From Apostichopus californicus (lineage: Eukaryota > Echinodermata > Holothuroidea > Aspidochirotida > Stichopodidae), in assembly GCA_020650975.1 (NCBI GenBank), contig JAIPMN010009682.1, positions 3,442-24,732 on the forward strand: DNA of 21,291 nucleotides, read 5' to 3'. The position numbers and the translations under genes are program-made. How positions within the stretch are numbered: position 1 is the stretch's first letter; each line of letters begins with the position of its first letter. Shown one piece after another: positions 9,223-19,149 of this stretch. The notes under the pieces are model-generated. The model made no database searches. It was given only the letters and a program-made list of their open reading frames with translations, and was not told the origin of the DNA.

Positions 9223-10242
9223 GGTCATCAAAATTGGCCCAAAATATGCTAGGAAGTCCAATAACGGTCACTAATGCTCTAACTATCACTGTGAAAGTAT
9301 TTTTACCTCACTGTTTCATTTTAATTCATCCAATTATTTAATTATGTAAATTGGAGATGCAAAAACTACCAAGAAAGCAGTTTTGAAAACTTCTAGCAAA
9401 TGTTAGCCTGCTACAGTTTGCAACCAATAGCGATGACCTTTGTAGAAAATATACAAGTTGTCTATAATGTATACTACTGTACATCTACTTGTATTAAAAA
9501 AAGATGGCAACTTTATGTAATATATATAAGAAATTGAATTAAAATGTCAATCAATCTCCTTACTCATTCCATATTTTATACTGCGATTTTGTTTGGTCTG
9601 GTGTAATAGAATTTTATAATTTTATGGACTGATTGAAATGATTCTGTTATCTTACTGTGAGCGTTACACAGTAGCAATGTGAATGTGTGATGACTTTCGA
9701 CATGATATCTTTATGATGTAATTCACTATCTGAAAAAATACTCATTACATTTCAAAACAACTATGTTGTAGACAGGCAGGTTGTAGACAGACAGACAGGC
9801 ACCTATTCTTTGTCCCCAATATTAAACGAAATATGATGCATATAGCTAGGAAGATACACTTACACTTAGCATCATACGGATACACAGACAGATAAACATA
9901 TATACAGAGGCATGCAGTTGAGTGATCGTAACACAGGCTTAAAATAAGCAGAAGGTAGCTATCCTTGAACCTTGGGAAGACATCTGATAAAACAAGAAAT
10001 GGTAACTACACAGAAGCCTATGTTGCACAAATACAGGCGGGCAGCGGTGGCCTCCAGATGGAATGGTCTCATTTCTGGGAATATTGAATAACTGACGAAC
10101 AAATAAAGAGTGAAAGCAGATGAACATTTTTGGGGCATAGGAGGGAGGCAAGGAAGGAGATGGCCTTTCACATGGTCAGCAGTCTAGGCTAATCTTGAAA
10201 GGGTATTAATAACGATGCCACTCTATGTGAAAATTTTTAAGT
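9223..10242. other. No gene recognised
   Basis: AT-rich DNA with a short GACAGGCAGG / GACAGACAGACAGG simple repeat around 9770-9800. Two overlapping minus-strand frames at 9939-10171 have no recognisable protein content. Confidence 0.45.
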
Positions 10243-10272
10243 TGCATTCAGTTTTATGGGGGGGGGGGGGGG

Positions 10273-10282
10273 NNNNNNNNNN
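10273..10282. other. Assembly gap (10 N) with duplicated flanks
   Basis: Ten N separate two copies of the same sequence. TGCATTCAGTTTTATG plus a 15-G run (10243-10272) is repeated as TGCATTCAGTTTTATG plus a 13-G run (10283-10310). The gap most likely joins two contigs that really overlap at a poly-G tract the sequencing could not read through, so one copy is probably false. Confidence 0.9.
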
Positions 10283-10630
10283 TGCATTCAGTTTTATGGG
10301 GGGGGGGGGGAGGATTTAGATTTCCAAGGTCTGATTATATTGTGATTTAATTAGCATTGTCGGATTGGTCGAGTTATATCACAAGGGTTGATAAAGACAG
10401 CATTTGTGTATATAAATTATGTGAGCTTCCTTTGTAGCTTTCCTACGAAAAACACAGGCCTGAATAGAGGAGAGTCAGGCGAAGCTCCAGCCACAGGCCT
10501 GGCATCAATTAAGAGGCCCAGACAAATATGGAATAAAGTGTTCTCATTTTCATAATGCTACAAAATGATGAGAATATATATATTTTTTTATATGATGTAG
10601 CCTACATATGCGTCAGCATGCACCATTTAA

Positions 10631-10721
10631 CATTTTAATTTTTTTTTTGGGGGGGGGATGACCCCCAGACACCCTCCTGCTTGAGAAGTCCAGAGCCACC
10701 CCATTCACCCCCCCCCCCCAG
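10631..10721. repeat. Poly-T/poly-G and poly-C tracts facing each other
   Basis: A run of T and then nine G (about 10639-10658) is followed by ACCCCCAGACACCC and by an 11-C run near 10709-10719. The G and C runs could pair as a weak hairpin. The surrounding 10311-10920 holds no gene I can support. Confidence 0.5.
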
Positions 10722-10923
10722 TTTTCAATTTCCTTGGATCCTCACCTGCAGCTTCATTGGCAGAATAGGTCGCTAAGGGTGTATCGTGCTAAAAGATGTA
10801 TATCTTCTTTTGTTTTTTACACAGGAACCAAAACGTATTTTATAAGAGACAAAGATTCGGAGGCTTCAAAACTGTTACACAAAATCTGAACAATTACTAA
10901 CAATGATTCCCTGTATGGATCTG

Positions 10924-11097
10924 AGTACATGTACTATATGTACTACAATGTACTAATAAGTATTCAGTATGAGTACAAATATGTTTATATTGAAGACAAT
11001 TGTACTCAATCTTACACTACTACCGTACAATACATTATAATACAATGCATACAAGTACATATCCATGAAGTGGAGTACTGTACAATTCACGTACAGA
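10924..11097. repeat. GTAC-rich low-complexity region
   Basis: The self-complementary tetramer GTAC occurs about ten times in roughly 170 bp, often as TGTACT or AGTACA, together with many TACAAT words. It includes a short hairpin (GAGTACAA / TTGTACTC with a ~24-base loop). The long frames here on both strands (10929-11186 plus, 10953-11177 minus) are tyrosine-rich by-products of the composition. Confidence 0.6.
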
Positions 11098-11514
11098 CTG
11101 CAGGGGTTTCCCCTTGGATTTCTCGTGTGAGAGGCGATGGTATTAAACTGGTTTGTGACACTGGAGGGTTTGAGCATACCTCATAATCACCATCAAGGTA
11201 ATGCTACGTTAAAATAGGCAGAAGAACTTTTCCTTGTTGCTATAATTTAGTGTTCACAGCTAAATTTTCATTGTCACATGATGATGGCATGGATTCAAAA
11301 AGTAGGATTGCAATCATTGCACTGTTTATTTCCTTCACTGAAACGGTGAGTCAGGCGCTGTTGTTTATTATGTTTGTGAGGCGGTCGCAAATAACTGGGG
11401 GGGGGGAGTGGCCACCTCAGAAAGTCAGAATGAACACCAGGGGGGAAACCCTGGGCGACTATGTTATGAATAAGAATATAAAATAAAGTTTAGACTCACT
11501 CACTACAAGTCTGT

Positions 11515-11885
11515 GTTGTATGTGAGTGTATTCAGTACTTTTGATGAATCCTTAAAATAGAACAGATCTGTTTATGACATCACAGAAAGACAAGACAATG
11601 GACGTATTATCCTCCTTTGTATTCTCTGTATACCAAAAGCTGTAGTGCAGTATTAAACTTACAATAGAAGAAGGAATCGCTTTCAATTCGATAAGAATGC
11701 CTTTGTGTTTACATAGAACTGTACACTGTGACCTTGTTCTTTATGTCTATTGTAGAGAATACAATACAGTACACTATGGCACAATAAACAAGGCTGTGAG
11801 AACAACTAAATATTCCCTAAAATGTAAAGACTACGAGCTAGTTTAAAAATTCCCACACAAGTCCTTCCTCTTTATATACTTACTC
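11515..11885. repeat. Diverged segmental duplication, copy A
   Basis: This copy aligns with 12352-12712 at a nearly constant offset of about 835 bp. Shared words in order are TGAATCCTT(A/G)AAAT, ATGACATCACA, GACAAT, TTACAATAGAA, GGAATC...GATAAGAATGC, TTTGTGTTTACA, ACAATAC/ACAATGC and ACAAGT..TTCCTC. No gene is seen in it. The copies are too diverged to be recent. Confidence 0.75.
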
Positions 11886-12351
11886 TCGACATAGACTAGC
11901 ACCGGACTGAACTAATTTTATGGGTTATTCCGATGGCTGAAAGTTCATTTGTTTACCTAGCTGGCTGGATATTTTCCACATATTTAGCTTAAAACCACAT
12001 CCCTATTTATGCCTCTTTGGTTTCCTGAAAGGGAAAAAAATGGAGTCACTCTTACCGACCTGGCAAAATAGTGAGGGGGAAGTCCTGTGGATTGCAGAGT
12101 CGGCGATGACTATATAACGCAGATCGCAAAGTCGGTAATTGCTATTATACGGTTAGATTCGTCCAACACGGCAGCATACAGAAACGTTGTACTCAAAGCC
12201 GAAGCCAAAGTAAATTAATCAGGTCAAACTTTTGATGAAGATTATCAAGAGCAATGCTTGCACAAGAGGATGGCAATTACGGAAGGGAGATGGCCATACA
12301 TGCACACAAAGAATTGCCAGATGCTAGAGCGAGGTAAATATGGTAATGCAA

Positions 12352-12712
12352 AGGTTATATGAGGTGAGGGGAGTACGCGCTGTGAATCCTTGAAATTTGA
12401 ATGGATGAATAACATGACATCACACAATGAGATGACAATTGAACTTTTGTCATCTTTTGTCTACTTATGTACACACATAGCCATGTCATGTAAATTACAA
12501 TAGAAAAGGAGAATCTTGCTTTATAAGAATGCTTTGTGTTTACAGTACTGTGTATACAATGCAGTGTATACATGAACTTGATGACTTGTTCCTTCTTTAT
12601 AGTTGCACTATACAATGCTTTGTATAGTTGTGACTATTTATAAACTATTCTCTGGAAAGGTGAAGAATAGTCTGCAAATTCTACAAGTTTCCTCCCGGGA
12701 ATACTTCCCCAA
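12352..12712. repeat. Diverged segmental duplication, copy B
   Basis: Partner of 11515-11885. It also carries two small perfect hairpins, ACTATACAA/TTGTATAGT (12607-12628, 4-base loop) and ACTATTCT/AGAATAGT (12644-12671). A minus-strand frame of 86 codons here has no recognisable content. Whether the 835-bp spacing reflects an old 835-bp tandem duplication or two insertions of one family is not decided by the sequence. Confidence 0.75.
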
Positions 12713-13400
12713 AGAGGGGTCTTAACTTGATTCAGTAAAATTTATGAGTAAAGGCTAAACCTACTTGAAACTGAAGTGGTTGGTAGGATACTGTATTTTG
12801 GAAAATCACCAAGAAACAAAATCTGTGTTAAAAAACTTTTGTATTAGACTTGGTTTTGCGCATATTATTCTTTTGTTACAAAGTACTAATCATGGCCAAG
12901 ATCAAAAGCGGTTTCACAGAACTGCAAAGATTTTGCAAAGTCTGGGCCATTTGCATAGCACTTTGTTGCATACAACTGTGCATGACACTTTCCATCATAA
13001 GCTTGATATGTTTACCATAAAAAACCATTCCCTGCCACATCTACCATTTCCCAAGATTAACTATAAAGGTCCTTAAACATTAAATTTCAATGTTAACCAA
13101 AATAAACATTAAACATGGTACAAGAAACTTTTCACATTAAAATGCTAATGAGATATCATCATATCCATCCGATGAAGAGCAAACATCAATCAGAATTGAG
13201 ACGGTGGTAATGTCGTTTTGACACTAAAAAATTCTATAGAGACGTTGACCACATCTATGGAAGATTCACATTTGAGAGAACAACACTATTTCAAATGTTC
13301 ATAGATGATCATGGAAGATAAAATCCTGGGAATGATACCACTTCATAAATAAGATCTACATGGAAAAACATAAACTGTTATGATATAAGTACTAATGCAA
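12713..13400. other. No gene recognised
   Basis: It contains the longest open frame of the window (103 codons, plus strand, 12765-13076), but that frame has no known domain, no codon pattern I can call coding and no convincing splice context. The 3' part (13240-13320) has words related to the repeat array that follows. Confidence 0.45.
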
Positions 13401-13405
13401 TGCTC

Positions 13406-13988
13406 ATCAAATCTATGGAGGTTTTCACTCGGGGGTGACAACACTGTTTCCATAAACTCTTAGAGTGTAATTCCTGTAATGTCCATCAAATCAACAGGGG
13501 CTTTCACTGTGCAAGATGACATCACTGTTTCCATAAACCCTTACTATGTTATTTTTGAACATGTATATATGGCAATGTTCAAATCAATGGAGGTTTTACT
13601 GAGAAATTTATGACCAAACAAATTTTTTTCCATAAACTAATACTATTACAATACAGATCAAATATCCACACATGTAAATTTTACTGAGAGATGATAGCAA
13701 CACTGTCAAAATGTGAAAACCAAGCTATGAAGTTCTTTACAATGTTTACTTCAATGGTTTTTCAAAGCTTTGCCCGGGACGATGTGAGACAGTGAGAAAT
13801 TTATGACCAAACAAATATTTTTAATTAACTCTTAAGATATAATACTATTACAATGAAGATCACAAATCCACACATGTATGTAAATTTGACTAAGAGATGA
13901 TAGCAACACTGTCAAAAAGTGAAAACCAAGCTTTGAAGTTCTTTACAATGTTTACTTCAACGGTGTTTTAAAGCTTTTCCCGCGACCG
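13406..13988. repeat. Nested tandem array (79-93 bp units inside a ~195-200 bp duplication)
   Basis: An older unit beginning ATCAAATC(T)ATGGAGG, with ...GACAACACTGTTTCCATAAAC, starts at 13406, 13485, 13578 and 13657 (periods 79, 93, 79). On top of this a younger two-copy duplication spans about 13601-13784 and 13794-13988. Both copies contain GAGAAATTTATGACCAAACA, CACACATGTA, GAGATGATAGCAACACTGTC, and AAGTTCTTTACAATGTTTAC, with roughly 85-90% identity by eye. Confidence 0.8.
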
Positions 13989-14253
13989 ACGGCGATAACA
14001 ACTGCAGACTATGTAGGTCAGGATCAGCCATTACATACCGGGATGCTCCTCATTTAGAACAGAGACAGGAAGTGACCATCCACTTGGTTTCCCTTAGGAT
14101 AACACCTCACCTTTTCTTTATATTTTTTTATTTTCCATATTTTAACTATAGCCATGACTGAAAACACAATCCAACCATTCAGTAGGTCTGAACGACTCTC
14201 CCTAGTACAATAACAGTACTTTGACTCACTGATAGTCGAGCCCGTATTCAATA

Positions 14254-14318
14254 ACACCATGTGCCACATACAGTACTGTATAGATATCATATACAGTGCT
14301 GTATGTGACACAAGGTGT
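14254..14318. repeat. 65-bp near-perfect inverted repeat (hairpin)
   Basis: Two 29-base arms (14254-14282 and 14290-14318) pair at 26 of 29 positions around a 7-base loop. The mismatches are at arm positions 6, 11 and 21; the last would be a G:U pair in RNA on the plus strand. The arm contains CACATACAGTACTGTA, which is itself partly palindromic. Flanks do not pair. It could be a miRNA-precursor-like transcript hairpin, a tiny palindromic MITE, or a replication-generated palindrome; the sequence alone does not decide. Confidence 0.85.
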
Positions 14319-14577
14319 CCAGGTACTCACAACATAAAAGTTGTATATCTGAAGAGTGCAACTCAAAATCTTCAAAATTTTCCTAAAAAATGACAATTAT
14401 GCCCTATAGAATCTATGTGTTCTGGAAGATATCCTAAAGCCTTTGAATTTAAACCCAAATTTTTAACACTCTGGAACTAAGTGTACATATCAGTCTCTTT
14501 ATATAAATTTGAACTTCAGATTCTTTCTGTAAAAAAATAAGTGTGACACTATATCTTCTTTTTTCAAGCCCACATAA

Positions 14578-14907
14578 TGTGATCTGTCTTTTCAATCTGC
14601 TGCTCCACCACGTTCGAATAGATTGCCAATTAGTGTTCGATGCTGCACTTCTTTTATTGGTTTTAAATCCCGTCTTAAGACTCACCTTTTGAGCAAGCTT
14701 TTATTTTGTAAATTTACTGCTGTAATCATCTTACCTGCTTTGTCCTTTGAATTTTAGTGTCTCTCCTAACGTTTAAAATCTTGTTTCTGGTCGTTTTATT
14801 ACCTTTTACCCAATATTTGTTAGTTCTTGGTTGATTAATTTACTACATTTCTTGATACTGTGCACTTTTAAGTAAATACATCATTTTATATATATATATA
14901 TATATGT
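14578..14907 (+). mobile_element. LINE retrotransposon 3' end (CR1/L2-like), second copy, degenerate
   Basis: From 14578 the frame reads CDLSFQSAAPPRSNRLP, ISVRCCTSFIGFKSRLKTHLL and ends at TAG 14755-14757. This matches the LINE C-terminal pattern YGDRSFSxAAPRLWNxLPxSIRxxxSxxxFKSxLKTHLF. The Trp of the LWN motif is changed and a stop codon lies just upstream (TAA 14575-14577). The 3' UTR runs to a (TA)n tract at about 14886-14907, which may be the element's tail. It belongs to a different subfamily from the copy at 1864, judging by the tail sequences. The complementary minus-strand frame at 14449-14685 is a shadow. Confidence 0.8.
14886..14907. repeat. (TA)n microsatellite
   Basis: TATATATATATATATATG and then TATATATA follow the LINE 3' UTR and may have started as its tail. 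Confidence 0.8.
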
Positions 14908-15008
14908 ATATATAGGAATAACGGAAAAACTGTTAAACTATGCTGCACTTGGAGAAAGGCTGGATCTCGAGTGAGGTACAATAATTAAATTAGGTAAGTA
15001 ATTGGAAG

Positions 15009-15075
15009 TAAAACAGCCAATGTTTGGTTTTTGCAGAGCTTTCAAGCAAAACTAGCTCTTCTTCAGTGCATGACA
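15009..15075. repeat. Candidate dispersed repeat with short hairpin
   Basis: On the minus strand the stretch reads CACTGAAGAAGAGCTAG, then TTTTGCTTGAAAGCTCTGC. The GAGCT...AGCTC bases can pair. Many invertebrate retroelement ends carry a similar 'GAAGAGCTAG...CGAAA' type stretch, for example some Penelope-like elements, but I cannot assign it. Confidence 0.3.
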
Positions 15076-15310
15076 TGAACATGAACATGTCCAACAGCCT
15101 AAAATATTAACCCAAGTTACAACAACGACCGCAATGTATGGGTGTCTATACTGTACATGTGCATAAAATATAGGACACAATTTGCAAAAGATGTGAACTT
15201 AGAAATCTGTTATTGGAACCTGCAAATGAGCCATCTATTGACATTGAATCACTCTTCACTCAGACTGATTCACTCATGAATGCACAAAACAAGCAAGAGT
15301 GATAACGTAA

Positions 15311-15326
15311 TGAGGTGACAGGTAAT
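15311..15326 (+). mobile_element. Possible end fragment of the MITE-like family
   Basis: The 16-mer TGAGGTGACAGGTAAT is identical to the right end of the element at 6913-7025, with a further GTGATAACG-like stretch upstream resembling GTGCTGATCG. No matching left end was found, so it may be a fragment or chance. Confidence 0.35.
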
Positions 15327-15412
15327 CTACATAAATCTAAACTCATGCATCAGCAACTTGTGCAGAATTGAACCATCAAGAAGTCCAGAAATTGCTCTGG
15401 AAGTGACAATAG

Positions 15413-15494
15413 GAGCATTTATGCAGAAATAATTCTATCTACCATTGGACAGGTTGTAAGGATATTACAAAAGGTGCATTTATGCAGAAATACT
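15413..15494 (+). repeat. Short direct repeat GCATTTATGCAGAAATA
   Basis: The 17-mer occurs at about 15414 and again about 63 bp later near 15477. The intervening sequence is not repeated. It may be a trace of an old tandem unit. Confidence 0.5.
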
Positions 15495-15499
15495 GTATA

Positions 15500-17570
15500 T
15501 TTATCAAATTTTATGCTAGAGATGTGTAAAATACATCAAAAATGGTTGCAAAGGATTTTGAAATTAGCAATCTATCATAAACTGTTAAAGATGGGAGAGA
15601 ATCTCCTTGTACAATAATTCACCGATAAATTGACCTCATTCCCTTGGGCACAAAATATCAACAACAAACTTCCAACCAATGAGATTATACTAAAATACAT
15701 AATATAATATTTGGCAAGGACACTCACAAAAAAAACCTACCAGTGACTCTAACATTTACAATAAAAGTGTATGCAGGTTGTTAATTAAAACCCTCATCAC
15801 CTGATGCATTTTCCCAAAAAATTTTTAGAAATGAAATATTAAAGGTCCATATTGCATTTCATCTGGAATGATCAGCATTCCATTGTCATTTACATTCATT
15901 TATATATCAGTAACTAGCAATTGATGAAAGAGAGATTACTGTGATAACATTTTTATTAGGCGAACGCTTATTAATGAGTAATTAACCTTTTCGTAAAAAT
16001 TGACAACTTTGTTGGCCCAAACAAGTATGCATGCACACCTAAATAATAGACTAGACATTAGGCCCTCGATATCATCCACGGTATGTTCCCAATTTAACAT
16101 GTTGTTCAAATTTACCAATCAGTGTGGGCATTTTCTGTCCCCTCCAATTCGTGATTGACAACACATTACAGCATAGTCAGTCATTGCCAACTCTGAGCTT
16201 GGATTTTCCGTAAACTAATGATTGATTTAGTCATGATTTTTTCTCTCTTTATATTGTCAAGTGTGTACAGTTAAGTTTCATGTTACATTTTAAGTGGTTT
16301 AATTTCTAACCGGAAGGCAGATAAGTGTTGCTAAATAAACAGATTTTCAACACAATATGCAAAAATATAATGATCATATAGGACTATAATGCACTGTACT
16401 GTGTACATATGTATGCATGTATTTGGTTCGCACACTGGTACAGTATATGGCACGGTCGGTAATCCAGAAATTTCACAGGCATTACTCAGATCTGAGGCAA
16501 CCCAACATGACCTTTATGCAAATCATAGGGAGAACATTTACAGGCCTGCGTGGCATATCTTTGGATAATTAGCTATTTTGCTGACGAAAATGTTCATCCT
16601 TTTTGCTAAATTTTGTATTAAGATTGGAGACGTTTTTCGTGCAAAACATATCTTAGTATGCGTGTTTGGAGTAGCGAAAGAATCACAATGAATGGCATGC
16701 AGGCGTCACTGTGGGGGTGTTACTTAAATGCAATATACTCCTTAATAGTAGATGTGACATTATAAACACCTACCTTCATAATTATTCAAGAACGGTACAA
16801 ACAATGAATTTGGTGTCGAACGACAGAAATTTTGTCCTTGAACAAATAACCTCCAGATAATTTGAGAGGCAAACTTTAAAAGTAGGATTGAAGTCCAACA
16901 AAACGCTAAAGTACGCCAAAATGTGCTAGACATGATAGAGCCAGAATGTGTAAGTTGTGAGGATATTGTGTGAGTGAGGAAGTGAAGTATAAGTAATAAG
17001 CATACCAGCACTTGTTATAAACGTTCTCGGAGGCAATATGAGGTGGTAATAGGAGCAAAAACAGCTAGAAACTGTGTTGTCACGGCTTACTGTTGTAGCT
17101 GAAGAATGTGGGGTTTCTCGTCAAGGAGGGAGGCCAGTAAGCTATAATTTTCCTCTCCGATTTGGGTTTTTCCAACTTTTCCCAACTTATCCAACTGTTA
17201 AATGAACTTGCTACCCAACTGAAAGCTTACATTACCAGTCAATTGAACAGGTAGCAGAGCAACTCTATGAATTGATTTTTCTCACATGCATACCTTTGCC
17301 ATAGAGTCGTAGAGTGAGTAAAAATCAACTTTACAAGACCAGTTAATGTGACCAGTATTGACCTAGTCTCGCGCTTCTTCTCGCGTCTCATAGCATTCAA
17401 CACGTGATGTACGGTGGTACATTCTGTAGGAATTTCACCGTCATAGACTTTTGCAGCGTTTCAAAATTTTAAAACTTTGGGAAAAGGAAATCAAGCGACT
17501 TTACATTATCATTTCACAGCATGTAGTTGCAGAGAAAACAACCCTTTCTTTGACCAATATGTTTCTCCCA
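15500..17570. other. No gene recognised
   Basis: AT-rich DNA. Minus-strand frames at 15936-16118 and 16760-17011 have no recognisable domains. No RNA gene, clear repeat or mobile element was found. Confidence 0.45.
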
Positions 17571-17572
17571 GT

Positions 17573-17606
17573 GTGGGAGGAGGGTGGGGGGGGGGGGAGG
17601 GGAGGG
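17573..17606 (+). repeat. G-rich tract, potential G-quadruplex
   Basis: GGGAGGAGGGTGG is followed by a run of about 12 G, AGGGG and AGGG. It has more than four G-tracts with short loops. Confidence 0.75.
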
Positions 17607-17953
17607 CATTTAACCTAATACTAAATTTATGTCAGTGGTGTCACACGTTTATTTTTTTAATGGTCTGCTCAGCATGTGAACAACTTTTAAAGGTCGGTTC
17701 TCATCAAGTTTTTTTCAAGTTGCCTAAATGATAGATTATTAAAGCAACAGAGGCTTCATAAACTGACCTACATGTTCCTGGCTGTTGAAGTCATGGAAGT
17801 GAAAGAGAACAACCCCAAAACTACTGCGTCGTCATTGGGTATCTAAGAACGACGATACCTAACACCTGTCTGTTATACATGTGCACTCTGAACTATCTAG
17901 CTTACAACAATTAGTAAAAAAATACAGAACAAGACCTGTCTTTCCCCAATTGA

Positions 17954-17972
17954 TCCCCCCCCCCCCTCCATC
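17954..17972 (-). repeat. Poly-C tract
   Basis: A run of about 12 C followed by TCCATCC. The region from 17607 to 18581 around it holds no gene that I can support. Confidence 0.6.
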
Positions 17973-18581
17973 CATATGTACCCGTTCTGTAAGGCCTTCT
18001 GAAACACTAGAAACAATTACTAGCTTGAATCCTGTTTGAAACTTCAGAATTTGTAGTAAACTACCCATTTATCCCATGCTTAAATTCTATAGTGATCAAG
18101 ACACCCACCCTTTAAGGGTTACCTGTACTTGTTATATGCCTCTAGAGATACATTGCATATATTTTGCATTTAAGTATCATATATAGTACACAATGCATAT
18201 TTGTGTGGTGAACTCATGCAAGTCATGCTAACTTTATTTTTCTACAGGGTCTGTTTTACAGCTCAAGACTACTATGAAATATATAACCATTTTCAGTTTC
18301 AGTTTTTGATTTAGCATTATGACTCACAATGAAACTTTTGTTTACCCCCCCTTAAAATCATTTGGCTAGAAATTATTTATGTCCCGAGTGTCCCATGTTG
18401 AATGGCACGTATAATATTAACAACACTCTGCAGATGTCAGGGAACAGGGTTGTTGATTGTCCGTTAGTTACTGTAGTAACGAGTAGAGAAACGAGGAACA
18501 AAGCAAGAGAAACAATGGAGACTGAGTAATCCAGTGTCTGATATTTCAATACCAGGGTTTCGTTTTGAACAGAATATCAGA

Positions 18582-18709
18582 GGTTTTGAGGAATAAACCA
18601 AGTTGGGCAGTGATAAAAATGATCTGACTGTTAAACTTACACATTGGTTTTGAGGAATAAACCAAGTTGGGCAGTGATAAAAATGATCTGACTGTTAAAC
18701 TTACACATT
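18582..18709. repeat. Exact 64-bp tandem duplication
   Basis: Copy one (18582-18645) and copy two (18646-18709) both begin GGTTTTGAGGAATAAACC and end TTACACATT, with no difference in 64 positions. This is either very recent or an assembly error. The minus-strand frame crossing it (18546-18773) owes its length to the duplication. Confidence 0.95.
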
Positions 18710-18850
18710 TAAAACTGAACACTGATAAATTAATTAATGTAACTTTCATCGTCTTCAGGGACGGGAAGCTCACGGGGTAAATCTTGGTTGTCGTAGAAGA
18801 TGCGTGATCTCAGACAACCACATGACTTTGACACTGTCTCTTTCCATAAA

Positions 18851-18888
18851 TGTTGTGTGTGCGTGTGTGCGCGCGTGTGTGTGTGCCC
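18851..18888. repeat. (TG)n/(CG)n microsatellite
   Basis: An interrupted TGTGTGCGTGTGTGCGCGCG tract followed by (TG)n. Alternating purine-pyrimidine over about 37 bp gives it Z-DNA potential. Confidence 0.85.
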
Positions 18889-19124
18889 AGCGTCCTATAC
18901 CAATATTGCCCTCCGACGCTGAGTCGCTGACCTTACATCCTCTATCCCTACAGAGTGTAGACCTTGTCCTCATTTGCCAAAGTAATGTTTATATATGAAT
19001 AATAGTAGGATGTCATCTCCAATTAGTTCACGAAAGTAGTCTCAGGATGGTGAAAACGTGCCAACTGTTATAGGCTACTCTAGGATAGAGTAGATGGGTG
19101 TACATGCACAGAAAGAAATGTATC

Positions 19125-19149
19125 CCCCCCCCAAAAAAAAAAAAAAAAA
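19125..19149. repeat. Poly-C followed by poly-A
   Basis: About 9 C are followed by about 17 A. The A-run could be an old retroposon tail, but no recognisable element precedes it. Confidence 0.6.

Noticed and set aside
10929..11186. Overlapping plus and minus frames rich in tyrosine
   Set aside because: Both come from the GTAC/TACAAT-rich composition; neither has protein features.
12765..13076. 103-codon plus-strand open frame, the longest in the window
   Set aside because: No recognisable domain, no convincing splice sites or neighbours. A frame this long can occur by chance in 21 kb.
14605..14625. GTTCGAATAGA, resembling a tRNA B box
   Set aside because: It lies inside the LINE C-terminal frame and no A box or acceptor stem is present.
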